A stretch of 64,000 nt of DNA from Legionellaceae bacterium (GCA_029212505.1 JARGOS010000001.1:354123-418122), one strand, 5' to 3'; counted from the stretch's first letter, positions 34,352-43,771 are shown. Numbers and translations are program-made. Notes: a model not told the origin generated them from the letters alone.

Positions 34352-37227
34352 ATGGAAACCCGTAAAATTACGGCAAAAGAAGCCGAGGCTTGCGCAAACG
34401 AGGAAGTGCAGTTTATTGGTACAATTCAGCCTCATGGCTTTTGTGTTTTGGTGGACGCTAAGACCGAAGAAATCATACAATATTCAGCCAATTTTTTATT
34501 ATTATTAAATTCAGTGCTTTCAAGCCCTCTTGCTTTAGATACGCCTATTCTTAATACAAAATTAAGTCAATGGCTGGATTATGATCGTAAGACTTTGTTT
34601 CAAAGTTTATTACCTAAAGCGACACAAACGACGTTTTTTACCGATTTAGGTTTGATATCATCAGAGCATTGGGAGTGTTTGGGGAGTATCACGGATGAAC
34701 ATTTATGTTTTTTCGAGTTTTTTCCTACATCAAAAGAGTTAAGCTCACATCAACTTTTAAGTAATCTTGATCATATGGTGGCTAAAATACGTTTATGTGA
34801 GTCTTTGCCCGATTTGTTTGAAGCGATGACGGATGAATTTCAAAAAAACACAGGGTATGATCGTGTCATGCTCTATAAGTTTTTGCCTGACTGGGGGAGG
34901 TTATATCAGAATCGGTATCTGAGCAAACCGAGATTAAGTATCTGGGGTTGAGATTTCCGAGTGAAGATATCCCCAAAAAAGCACGTGAGCTTTATGCATC
35001 TTCTTCGCTAAGAATTATGGCGGATGTTGATGCAGTTCCTGTTAAGTTAATTCCAGAAATTTTACCTTCAGGAAAAAAAGCCGATCAGTCACATATGCTG
35101 TTGAGAAGCATGTCATTGATGCATGTAAAATATTTAAAAAATATGGGTGTGCGAGCTTCGATGTCGATTGGCCTTATGTCAGGTAATAAGCTGTGGGGAC
35201 TCATGGCATTTCATCATTATTCACCTAAAATACCCCCATATCACTTAGTGTCAGAAATGAAGGCCTCATGTGAGTTGTTTACAGCCATTATTCTTACCTA
35301 TTTAAAGCCAGAGTTAACACTTGATGAAATGAAAGTGACCATGAACGGAAAAAATGCAATTGAGCAAGCTTTTCGTTCCATTCATACGATGGATAATGAT
35401 TTTCAGCAGCTTAAAGCCGTGCTTATTAAGCTTCGAAAAGTTCTAAAACAAGACTTTGTTGGGATTGTTGTAGGCGAAAGAGGTTGTGTTGCCACAAAAA
35501 AGAATACATGCATCGACATTAATTCATATCTAAAATTTTTTGAAGAGCTTTTAAAAAACACAACAGACAATAAATTTGAAGCCCATGATTTACTTGCACC
35601 CAATAGTCAACATGTTTTTAGCAAAGATTTAAACATGGCGGGTATTTCTATTCAACGAAGTGAAAAATTACCTGAGTTGATGGTATTATTTGGTAAGGAC
35701 GAAGTGCAACAGACGATTAAGTGGGGAGGGGTGCCTGAAACCGTCAATATCAAAGTGATTGATGGTGAGCGACATCTAGAGCCTAGAAGCTCTTTTTCGT
35801 TATGGCGTCAAAAAGTTATCGGATATGCTGATAAGTGGACCGATATTGAACGTCAGATGTTGCATGTTATGATGTCTGAGTTAGAAGATTGTGTGTTACG
35901 TATACGCAGTGAAGAAATCAAAACGAAGCTTCATAATGCATCGTATCAAGATGCTTTAACCGGTTTGCCTAATCGCCGTTATCTTGAAGAATATATTAAT
36001 TCATTAGCACTTGATCAAGAACATGATAAGATGATCACGGTGTTTTTTTTGGATTTAGATAACTTTAAAAATATCAATGATTGTATTGGTCATGAGGCGG
36101 GCGATATTTTACTTCAAAAAACCGCAGAGCGGCTAACACAATGTGTTCGTCCTGAAGATTTGGTGGTGCGTCTTGGGGGCGATGAATTTATTCTTGTGAT
36201 AGAGCATGTTAAGCATGATCAAGCCTTGTATCAAGATACTTCGATAAAAATTTCAGAAACGATTATTCGTGCGCTCTCTAAGCCTTTTTTTCATCATGGC
36301 CTCTCCATGTTAACAACCCCAAGCATTGGGGCATTAATCTGCAATCCGCGGCTGGTCAGCTACACCGATATTTTGAAGCGCTCTGACATTGCGATGTATC
36401 ATGCAAAAACAACCGGAAAAAATAAGGTACACTTTTTTAGTGAGGTCGATCAAATTGAAGTGAATGTTGAAGTTAATTTAGTCAATGAATTAAGAAAAGC
36501 CATTCAACATCAGGCAATCAAGGTGCATTATCAGCCGCAATTTAATAACAAGCATCATGTTACAGGGGCTGAAGCATTAGCGAGATGGGATAGCCCCACG
36601 CATGGTTCGATATCCCCCGATGTTTTTATTGCTCTGGCTGAGAAAAATAATCTTATCTCAGAGCTTGGTATAATGATTTTTTCTCAAGCGTGTTCTGATT
36701 TAGCTCGCTGGAAGAACCAAAAAAAGATGCCTTATTTTGAAACGCTTTCAATCAATGTGAGTGCACATCAACTCGCAGATAAAAACTTTGGTTCCAATAT
36801 AAAAAAAATCGTGCGTCAACATAAGCTTCGTAACCAAGATATTCGTATTGAATTAACCGAAAGTGTTTTTATGCATGATTTTGATGCGACAGTTAGCCTT
36901 TTGAACGAACTTAGGCACGATGGCTTTAGTATTTCATTGGATGATTTTGGAACAGGATTTTCATCTCTAAGCTATTTATTAAAACTTCCTATTGATGAAG
37001 TGAAAATTGATCAATCTTTTGTGAAAAACATCACAGAAAGTGATGATGCGCTCGTCATGGTCGAAAGCATTATTAAACTGTGTAAAAAAATGAATTTTGA
37101 AATTATTGCTGAAGGCGTTGAGGATAAACGTCAGCTGTCTTTGCTCACATCATTTGGATGCGATACCTTTCAAGGTTTTTATTTTAGTTCTGCCGTACCA
37201 GTCGGCGAAATTGAATTTGATGGGTAA
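34352..37227 (+). pseudogene. bphP: Bacteriophytochrome-GGDEF-EAL, interrupted by one-base frameshift
   Basis: Originally about 960 residues: PAS, GAF, PHY, GGDEF, EAL. The N-terminal Cys14 precedes GTIQPHG and should attach biliverdin. The GAF part then runs GYDRVMLYKFLPDW and goes out of frame to a stop at 34949-34951; restoring one base returns EVISESVSEQTEIKYLGLRFPSEDIP and the rest: SLMHVKYL and FHHY histidines, the PRSSF PHY tongue, RLGGDEF, an EAL motif in GAEALARWDSPTHG and DDFGTGFSSLSYLLK. So all catalytic motifs for c-di-GMP synthesis and breakdown are intact after the break. The downstream piece could restart at 34948. Whether it is a real mutation, phase variation or a sequencing error cannot be told here. 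Confidence 0.88.
34893..34897 (+). other. G tract with a missing base (frameshift site)
   Basis: The run reads T-GGGGG-AGG. With six Gs the frame continues TGG GGG GAG GTT and rejoins the conserved GAF sequence, so one G appears to be lost. A short homopolymer is a likely place for indel mutation, slippage or base-calling error. Confidence 0.75.
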
Positions 37228-37234
37228 AGCAAGG

Positions 37235-37275
37235 GTGATTTAATTAATGGGTGGGGCGGCGGGAGTCGAGCTCGC
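37235..37275 (+). repeat. Distal ssrA-tail-like direct repeat (att-like, copy C)
   Basis: GTGATTTAATTAAT followed by GGTGG-GGCGGCGGGAG and TCGAGCTCGC. It matches 42894-42935 apart from one substitution and one deletion, and resembles the reverse complement of the tmRNA 3' end (48123-48156). Marks the left border of the effector island, immediately after the phytochrome stop. Confidence 0.7.
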
Positions 37276-37394
37276 GTCAATTTTTTGTAATCCATTGATA
37301 TTATTAGGCTTTATCACGCCATTATCCAATAGATCGGATAAAAAAGCGCGCTCATTTTCTGCAAGGGGTGAAAGATATTTAAAAGCTTGTTGGC

Positions 37395-37690
37395 ATTCAC
37401 TAGTTTCTAGTGACATGCACTGTTCTGCTGACCGTCTTTATGAAGTCTACCAAAAACGGTGGCGAATTGAAGAGTTTCATAAATCAATTAAGCAAAATGC
37501 TAGCTTGGAAAAATCACCGACAAAAAAAGTTAAAACCCAATGTAATCATATGTACGCCTCCATGATCGCCTATTGCAAACTTGAAATGCTTAAATTCAAA
37601 ACAGGCTTAAACCACTTTGCTATAAAATATAAATTGGTTATTCGGGCAAATCAGATCGCTATGCAGGAGTTAAATAATATGACTTGTTAA
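37395..37690 (+). mobile_element. Transposase C-terminal remnant (IS4-like)
   Basis: The frame encodes the end of an IS4-type DDE transposase: LYEVYQKRWRIEEFHKSIKQNASLEKSPTKKVKTQ with the C-terminal YREK-like catalytic Glu region, then NHFAIKYKLVIRANQIAMQELNNM. N-terminal catalytic parts are missing; the in-frame start at 37247 just reads through the direct repeat. Sits at the edge of the island and is a scar of past transposition. Confidence 0.75.
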
Positions 37691-37818
37691 GGCGTCCCGT
37701 GCGTAAGGTGAGTCAATCACTAAACGACCATACTGAGCCTGAAATCAACATCTTGAATTTAATGAGTGCTTTAGGTATAATGCAAATCCAAATTAAATTG
37801 TATTTTCGGCGATGAGTT

Positions 37819-39132
37819 ATGGCAATACTTCTAGGCGATAAAGACAGGGCATTTTCATGTCTTTCACCACGTGCAAAGCTTCAGATTAAATTAACAGAAG
37901 CACGAACAGATGATGAAAAACTTTTAGTGGCCATCGAATACAACGAGCCTTCTCTTGTTAAATTCTATCTCGAGACTGGTGTTAGCGCAAATTCACCCGA
38001 GGGTTCTAATACGTCGCCTATTTTTTTTGCCGCGGTTCATAAAAACCCCTTAATTACAAAAATGCTACTGGCGTATGGCGCCAATCCTAATTTTGAGCAT
38101 AGGTTGACTCATTCAACCATCCTGGGAAGCGTATTGAGTGATTATGATCGCTTAATGCAGTTTCCTGTGCTCACTGAGCAACTCACTGAGCAACTCAATA
38201 AGCTGGTTATGATTGCTGTGCTTATGCAGCATGCAGGGTTACGCTTTGATACACCCAATTCTAGAAATGAATCGCCTTTAGATAAATTTGGATTATGGGT
38301 AGGGCCAGAGCGCAAGGAGCAAGTACTGGGCGAGTTTCTTGATAAAATTGCCCATGCTGATATCAATACGATTCGCTCTGCTGATGTTATTTCTCGACCA
38401 CCTGAAGCAATTACTCAACTTTCTTCTGAAGAAGAACAACAAGTAACAGCTTTTCGTGCCGGCCGATATGCTGAAATATTGAATGAAGCAAGCACTAGGT
38501 TTAGTACAAGCAGGCTTGTTGCTGGCAGTCTATTAAATCGTTTTCAGCGTAATCAAGGGCTCGATCGTAGTGCGGCTATTAGAATGCCTATGGGAATGCC
38601 TATTGATAGATTAGGGTTAGCTATCAGCGTTCCTTCTTCAGCGAGTGACAACGTATCGCGAGGCCCAAGACTTGGCAGTTCAGGGGTAAGTATTTTGACA
38701 TTTATTCGTTTAGCAGAATCAATGCAGCAAAGCATGCAATCATTAGTCATGCTTGCTCAACTTATGGAATTAAATAGGTTGACTGGTCACGGCGTGTCTT
38801 CAGCATCCCAAACGAATAATTTATCTTCTGGACCAAATGCAAAAGTCATAGAAGACATTGGCTTTCCATCTGAAGAAATACCAGATGAATATATCTGCCC
38901 GCTGAGCTTGCAAATCATGAGTGATCCTGTGTACTTAGCACATGATTTAACAGAACAAAGATTTGAGCGCACTTGGCTGACCAAGTGGTTGAGCGATAAC
39001 GGGATACATCCCAGCACAAGGCAGCCATTCGAATTGACAGCGATACAATCAGACGCTGGCTTGAAAACATCAATTGATGACTTTATGTCACAAATTATTA
39101 TTGGCGCTACGCCTCATAATGCAAAGAGGTAA
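37819..39132 (+). CDS. Ankyrin-repeat U-box protein (putative E3 ubiquitin ligase effector)
   Basis: 437 residues. Residues about 35-105 show two ankyrin-type repeats (LLVAIEYNEPSLVKFYLETGVSANS and SPIFFAAVHKNPLITKMLLAYGANPNF). The C-terminus has a U-box from about residue 355: IPDEYICPLSLQIMSDPVYLA, FERTWLTKWL and HPSTRQPFEL, with the conserved Ile, Pro and Trp/Leu of the E2-binding face. U-box proteins are eukaryotic ligases; in bacteria they are known mainly as secreted effectors such as LubX and GobX. The middle is unassigned. First gene of the island operon, with an SD-like spacing after the transposase remnant. Confidence 0.82.
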   Translation: MAILLGDKDRAFSCLSPRAKLQIKLTEARTDDEKLLVAIEYNEPSLVKFYLETGVSANSPEGSNTSPIFFAAVHKNPLITKMLLAYGANPNFEHRLTHSTILGSVLSDYDRLMQFPVLTEQLTEQLNKLVMIAVLMQHAGLRFDTPNSRNESPLDKFGLWVGPERKEQVLGEFLDKIAHADINTIRSADVISRPPEAITQLSSEEEQQVTAFRAGRYAEILNEASTRFSTSRLVAGSLLNRFQRNQGLDRSAAIRMPMGMPIDRLGLAISVPSSASDNVSRGPRLGSSGVSILTFIRLAESMQQSMQSLVMLAQLMELNRLTGHGVSSASQTNNLSSGPNAKVIEDIGFPSEEIPDEYICPLSLQIMSDPVYLAHDLTEQRFERTWLTKWLSDNGIHPSTRQPFELTAIQSDAGLKTSIDDFMSQIIIGATPHNAKR

Positions 39133-39136
39133 CAAC

Positions 39137-40852
39137 ATGTGGCATAGAACAATAGGTACAACCACGAATAGAATCGCTGTAGTGTACCAAAATCCATTCG
39201 CTTCTATCGTTTTACTCAGAATTAATAAGCTTGATAGTGATTGGATCATACACTTCAGACCATCCTGTGACGATACTCAAAACACGATTCGGGAACTCCT
39301 TGATGAGGCCGGTTTGGGGGGATCTGCTCTTCAATATAATGCGCATGATAAAACGTTCGTTTTAAGAAGTGACACTACTGCTCCTATTATCTACTTAATC
39401 AATCTTATCAGCCTATTCATGCAAAACTTCTCAGAAATTAAAGAAGAAATTTCGAGTTTATTAGAGGTTGATTTTGCTCAGCATATTTCTAACTTCAACT
39501 GGATTCGGGCATCAAATCATCCTGGCAGCACGAGTCTTAAATATTTTAGCAGATATCAAGATTTTGCTGTCACTGAGATAGGTATTAATCCTGCCGGTAG
39601 TGTGTGGAAAGTTGAAATTAAAACACCAACGTTACGTCAAAAAGAATTGATAAACGCAACCTTGAGGGCCGCTAATTTCCCACTTGAATTAATTGATTTT
39701 TTATCTGAAAGTGATTGCACACTCCGACTAACAAGCACCGATTTCCAAATGATCGCTACGTTTGTTCATATACTTAAGGAGCATGCTCGCCATTTTGAAG
39801 AAATTGAAGCAGAAATTTGTCAGCAACTCGGTATTGATTTAAATCAAGCCTTAAATGCAGATGAGCTTGCACGTATTTACCCTGAAACAGGGGGAGGAGA
39901 GGTTCCCGTAGGAGAAGATGACGATAGCTTCCTCGACATCCTCAGGCGGGTAACTACCAATGATTTTACCCTAGAGAACCGGATTGAGGAGATTATAGTG
40001 CCTAGAGAATTACGTTTTGAGAATGAGGCTCGTCAAGGAATGATAGTTGGTGTGAATGCCTTAGCAGAAGCAACTCAAGAAACACAAGGTCCACGTGGGC
40101 GCAACATTGTGCTAGAACATGCTTATGGAAGCCCATTGTCTCAAGCAAACCACCGAACAAACAGGCAACGTTTTTTTAATCATCAGCCTGGTTTTGGCTT
40201 CACAGTAAGCGATGATCGCGACTATTTTGTTCACTCTAGCCCGAGAATCTTTGCAACACCTGCGCCAGAATTAGCTTCGTTAAGCAACGCTGAAAAAATT
40301 AAAGGTTTTGTCGAAGATGATGTAATTCCTAAAGACTACATATGCCCACTAACCCTATCAATCATGACAGATCCGGTCTCACTTCGGAATGATGTTACAA
40401 AAGCGAAATTTGAACGCAGTGCGATTGCGCGCTGGCTATCCGAGCAATCAATCCGTAATCCATCAAGAACTGGACCTCATCCACTTAATCCAAGTGCGAG
40501 GTTCACGATAAATGATTTAGTGCCAGAGCTTGCTTTAAAAAATGAAATTGATTCATTTGTTGTGGGGCAGAACAGTCTAAATGCTTTGATGTCAATATTA
40601 CGCACTCGTGGCTATTCAACTCGTCTTGAACTTCATGAGCGTTTCTCTTTTATTCAGAATGAAGAACATTTTTTGCTGATTAAAAAGTTACTTTCTGACC
40701 TGGGTATTCATGTTTTTGAGCAAGAGCCAACAGAAGATGAATTAGCACTATTAGAATCGCAAGATGATGTTGACGGCGATATTGAAGAACAGGTAGCCAG
40801 TTTGCTTTCTGCGGATGATTATCTTTCAAGTCGCCACACAAGATTTTACTAA
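39137..40852 (+). CDS. U-box protein with sigma-70 region 1.1-like C-terminus (putative effector)
   Basis: About 571 residues from ATG 39137; AAGAGGT overlapping the previous stop codon is its ribosome site, giving translational coupling. The N-terminal 270 residues are novel and contain two weakly similar halves (WIIHFRPSCDDTQNTIRELLDEAGL and WKVEIKTPTLRQKELINATLRAANF). The U-box is near residues 405-460: VIPKDYICPLTLSIMTDPVSL and FERSAIARWL. After it, LMSILRTRGYSTRLELHERF, LLIKKLLSDLGIHVFEQEP and TEDELALLESQDD resemble the autoinhibitory region 1.1 of sigma-70 (for example NDMGIQVMEEAP). That resemblance is by eye and needs a profile search. A host-ubiquitin or transcription role is open. 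Confidence 0.78.
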   Translation: MWHRTIGTTTNRIAVVYQNPFASIVLLRINKLDSDWIIHFRPSCDDTQNTIRELLDEAGLGGSALQYNAHDKTFVLRSDTTAPIIYLINLISLFMQNFSEIKEEISSLLEVDFAQHISNFNWIRASNHPGSTSLKYFSRYQDFAVTEIGINPAGSVWKVEIKTPTLRQKELINATLRAANFPLELIDFLSESDCTLRLTSTDFQMIATFVHILKEHARHFEEIEAEICQQLGIDLNQALNADELARIYPETGGGEVPVGEDDDSFLDILRRVTTNDFTLENRIEEIIVPRELRFENEARQGMIVGVNALAEATQETQGPRGRNIVLEHAYGSPLSQANHRTNRQRFFNHQPGFGFTVSDDRDYFVHSSPRIFATPAPELASLSNAEKIKGFVEDDVIPKDYICPLTLSIMTDPVSLRNDVTKAKFERSAIARWLSEQSIRNPSRTGPHPLNPSARFTINDLVPELALKNEIDSFVVGQNSLNALMSILRTRGYSTRLELHERFSFIQNEEHFLLIKKLLSDLGIHVFEQEPTEDELALLESQDDVDGDIEEQVASLLSADDYLSSRHTRFY

Positions 40853-40869
40853 TTTACAACGAGGTTGTA

Positions 40870-42603
40870 ATGAAAGTATCAGGTTTGGTTCATGGTTTTT
40901 TAGTTTATTTACAAAATCATTATGCTCAGTTGGGGTCGAGTCGCTATGACCCATCTTGGATTACCCAACAAGCAACTGATTTTCAAAGCGCCGTATTGTA
41001 CAGCGAGCAATCGGCTCCGGCTTTATTGAGTGCTACCATGAATGGCGAGCAGTTTGCAGAATTTTTAAAAAATATCCATAAACATTGCGCTAAAACAACC
41101 TATCAAATCAGACAAAGCATCACGCATGGAGCAAGCCTTTCAGCTGAACATGTAGGTGTATTTAGAACATCAGAATCATTTTCCATGAAGCACGTACCTT
41201 TATTTGATATGCATAATGCAAAAAATAAAGCATTTTTACGCGCAGGAAAAATGCCACGCTTCTTGGATGGACGCTTACAGCTCATGGGGCATAATCCTCA
41301 ATTAATGTCTCAGCGAGACAAAGAGCGTGCCATGCATGGTCAGCCTGTTTGGTTGGAAGCAAACAGTGTTTTTCAAATAGCAACCTATATTGATACGAAT
41401 CACGGTAAGCAAGCCATGTATTATTTCTTATGTGGCTATTACCGAGAACACTTTATTACGACAACACGTGTTTTGACAGAAAAAGACAGAATGTTTGCGC
41501 AGTTTATGGAAGCTGAAATTAATACCTTGGCGATGCATTTAGGTTTGGCTTTTAATAAAGCATCTCGTACATTAAATTCAGAAGAAACACTGGCGATGGA
41601 TAGGGTTTATATCACTTATGTGTCCCCTGAAAAAATTCGAGTGCAATTTGCTGAATATGCACATGATATTGTGCAACAAATGCGTCAATTAGATACTAAT
41701 AATATTCTTGATATGGCAAACTTTTGTATTGACGCTTTCCAGCGGTATATTCGTATTCATCCTTTTTTAGATGCTAATTATCGAACGTTGACTATTTTTT
41801 TAAATGCCTTCTTATCACAGACGGGTTATGAGTATATTAATTTTCACGACACAGATATTAAAAGCGCTTTAAACACACACTTTGGAAGAAGTGGACCTGA
41901 TAGAAATGAAATTCTTAGTATATTGAACGCCAAATTAGTCAAAACATCTAAAGAGCAATTACCCGTGTGCGGGAACAGTATATTTAACTATGAAGACCCA
42001 GGTAAAGCGATTCGAAACGCAACTGCACATGGGCGACAGGAAGAATTGTTAGCGCTATTAAACACATATCCCGATATGATGAATGCAATTGACCAAAATC
42101 CAAATAAAGGATGGACTGCTTTACATTGGGCGGTTTATAAAAATCAATTACCTTGTATAAAATCACTTCTTGAGCTTGATGCTCGATACGACATTAAAGA
42201 CAAGACAATGCAGGGATTGACTGCTGTTGATATTTGTTTGTCCAAATTAGAGGGTAGGGTAAATCAACTCTTTATTGATCATCTTCATCAGAAGTATATG
42301 AAAGATAGTACCCCAAATTTAGATAAGATGTTACGAACTGTTGCCAATATCGGTGATTTAGATGCTGTTAAATTGCTCATTGCCATGGGTGCTGATATCA
42401 ATTCTTTTGGTCCTGAGACAGGTCAAACTGCATTGCATCGCGCATCACAGAAAAAAAATATTGCGGTTGTGTCGTTGCTTATTGAGCATGGTGCCGATTT
42501 AAGTATCGTGGATAAAAAAGGAAAACGTGCGATTGATTATGTTACCGAGGATAATCATAGCTTACTCGCTCATTTTAGAGAAAGCACACAATTGGGAATT
42601 TAA
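40870..42603 (+). CDS. Fic domain-ankyrin protein (AnkX-like architecture, putative effector)
   Basis: 577 residues. The Fic core motif is HPFLDANYRT (His297 to Arg305). The family consensus is HxFx(D/E)(G/A)N(G/K)R, so the catalytic His, acidic and Arg residues are present but Gly/Lys is replaced by Tyr. From about residue 375, ankyrin repeats follow (GWTALHWAVYKNQLPCIKSLLELDARYDI, then GQTALHRASQKKNIAVVSLLIEHGADLS), the order seen in Legionella AnkX, which transfers phosphocholine. It may AMPylate or phosphocholinate a host GTPase; the exact reaction is not predictable. ATG 40870 has CGAGG upstream, 17 bp after the previous gene. Confidence 0.82.
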   Translation: MKVSGLVHGFLVYLQNHYAQLGSSRYDPSWITQQATDFQSAVLYSEQSAPALLSATMNGEQFAEFLKNIHKHCAKTTYQIRQSITHGASLSAEHVGVFRTSESFSMKHVPLFDMHNAKNKAFLRAGKMPRFLDGRLQLMGHNPQLMSQRDKERAMHGQPVWLEANSVFQIATYIDTNHGKQAMYYFLCGYYREHFITTTRVLTEKDRMFAQFMEAEINTLAMHLGLAFNKASRTLNSEETLAMDRVYITYVSPEKIRVQFAEYAHDIVQQMRQLDTNNILDMANFCIDAFQRYIRIHPFLDANYRTLTIFLNAFLSQTGYEYINFHDTDIKSALNTHFGRSGPDRNEILSILNAKLVKTSKEQLPVCGNSIFNYEDPGKAIRNATAHGRQEELLALLNTYPDMMNAIDQNPNKGWTALHWAVYKNQLPCIKSLLELDARYDIKDKTMQGLTAVDICLSKLEGRVNQLFIDHLHQKYMKDSTPNLDKMLRTVANIGDLDAVKLLIAMGADINSFGPETGQTALHRASQKKNIAVVSLLIEHGADLSIVDKKGKRAIDYVTEDNHSLLAHFRESTQLGI

Positions 42604-42627
42604 ATGGAGGCCGCAGGGCCATATTGA

Positions 42628-42650
42628 CTGGATGCCTCATTCTGAATGAG
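42628..42650 (+). repeat. Truncated palindromic element
   Basis: CTGGATGC head followed by CTCATTCTGAATGAG, a near-perfect palindrome, but without the ACGTAGGC tail seen in other copies. Likely a decayed or different member of the family. Confidence 0.4.
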
Positions 42651-42893
42651 CTTGAGAATAAGGGCCTCTATGATTTATCAAGAGATTGCTCACGCCGCTC
42701 GGAATGACGTGTTTTAGACGACGAAAATAGCTAGATTTTTTGGGCAGATATTGAGTACTTTCTCCAAACTTTTGGGCTTATTTTGGGTGATTCTTGAGCC
42801 AACAGAAAACCACGAAAGACAACTTAATGAGCGAGACAATCGCCTTTAACACGTTGATTTACAAAGGTTTGTGATAGTCTTTGGTGGTCAGTG

Positions 42894-42935
42894 GTGATTT
42901 AATTAATTGGTGGAGGCGGCGGGAGTCGAGCTCGC
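42894..42935 (+). repeat. Internal ssrA-tail-like direct repeat (att-like, copy B)
   Basis: GTGATTTAATTAATTGGTGG then AGGCGGCGGGAGTCGAGCTCGC. The TTAATTGGTGGAGGCGGCGG part matches the reverse complement of the tmRNA CCA end (48123-48142); the following T-loop bases differ at three places. Separates the effector island from the HTH/AbiE island. Confidence 0.7.
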
Positions 42936-43182
42936 TATCATAGGATTTCGTGGTGATCATAAAATATCATCAAATACTATGAAAACCCGCATAAAATCTG
43001 GTTTAATTGTGGTCGCTCATGATGATGTCCAGTTGTCGTTGAGCATCCTTAATTGTCAGCAAATAAACCCGCAATAAACCCTTTGATTTAGAGATTTGTC
43101 CCTGAGTGATCCAAGAATAGTTAAATTATTAAATTAAGGTGTAGTAAGGATTTATCTCACATTCGAAAAATCTATCGTTCTT

Positions 43183-43196
43183 CTGTTCGCGAACAG
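43183..43196. promoter_or_regulatory. Palindromic operator candidate
   Basis: CTGTTCGCGAACAG is a perfect 14-bp palindrome, followed by a further GCGAAC that can pair with the first half. It lies 48 bp upstream of the HTH gene start and overlaps the expected promoter. It is a good candidate for autoregulation by the HTH protein; the LexA consensus needs two more bases in the spacer. Confidence 0.5.
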
Positions 43197-43243
43197 CGAA
43201 CACCTGTGGTACACTTTATGTATGTTATTTAGAGAATAATACC

Positions 43244-43771
43244 ATGTTAAAGTCACAGGATTGCGTCGTATTAATAAAACTATTGGCAAATATAGGTGTA
43301 AATCTGTCTCAGAGACAATTATCCACTGCATTGGGGATTAGTTTAGCTGAGGTTAATGCAGCCATTAGGCGATTAGATGAGGCTGGATTATTAAGGAAGG
43401 ATAAACAAGGAAAGCTTTTCCCAAATATTCAGGCAGCAGAAGAGTTTTTAGTACACTCAATCAAATTTCTATTCCCTGGAAAACTGGGCGAATATACTCG
43501 GGGTACTCCCGCAGCAATTGCGGCACCAATTTTTCGTGATAAAATCGCATTGGGCAATGACCCTATTCCCGTATGGCCTGATGCAATGGGAGAAGAGCGC
43601 GGCGTTGCGCTATTACCTATTCACCCCAATTTATCAAAAACTTTAAGAGCAAATCCTGATTCGGCTTTTCATGAACTGCTTGTTTTTATTGATGTGCTTC
43701 GCTCAGGACGACCAAGAGAACGCAGCCTTGCAACAGCGCTTTTGAAGGAAAAATTAAATCATGCTGGATAA
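43244..43771 (+). CDS. Winged-HTH regulator/antitoxin-like protein
   Basis: 175 residues. The N-terminus LLANIGVNLSQRQLSTALGISLAEVNAAIRRLDEAGLLRK is a helix-turn-helix (about 15-52) of MarR/winged type. The rest (FLVHSIKFLFPGKLGEYTRGTPAAIAAPIF and VWPDAMGEERGVALLPIHPNL) is a conserved partner domain I know from HTH proteins next to nucleotidyltransferases. It overlaps the nucleotidyltransferase gene by 11 bp. By analogy with AbiE and MNT/HEPN pairs it may be antitoxin and repressor; no proof here. Confidence 0.72.
   Translation: MLKSQDCVVLIKLLANIGVNLSQRQLSTALGISLAEVNAAIRRLDEAGLLRKDKQGKLFPNIQAAEEFLVHSIKFLFPGKLGEYTRGTPAAIAAPIFRDKIALGNDPIPVWPDAMGEERGVALLPIHPNLSKTLRANPDSAFHELLVFIDVLRSGRPRERSLATALLKEKLNHAG

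Larger units (their letters stand above)
42604..43243. other. 640-bp non-coding island junction
   Basis: Holds a palindromic repeat fragment (42628-42650), the ssrA-tail-like direct repeat B (42894-42935) and the promoter-operator of the HTH cassette (43183-43230). No integrase or other gene is seen, so excision functions are lost or elsewhere. Confidence 0.6.

Noticed and set aside
34948..37227. An independent 759-residue GGDEF-EAL protein
   Set aside because: It begins in the middle of a GAF domain; restoring one base joins it to the upstream PAS-GAF part, so it is treated as one broken gene.
37247..37690. A full 147-residue transposase gene starting at 37247
   Set aside because: The first about 50 residues are translated from the att-like repeat and flank; only the C-terminal part from about 37395 resembles a transposase.
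42604..42893. A remnant phage integrase on the minus strand near repeat B
   Set aside because: No frame carries the R-H-R-Y tyrosine-recombinase motifs; the stretch looks like noncoding repeat remains.
43183..43196. LexA (SOS) box upstream of the HTH cassette
   Set aside because: CTGT and ACAG are there but the spacer is 6 rather than 8 bases, so it does not fit the gammaproteobacterial LexA consensus; kept only as an operator candidate.
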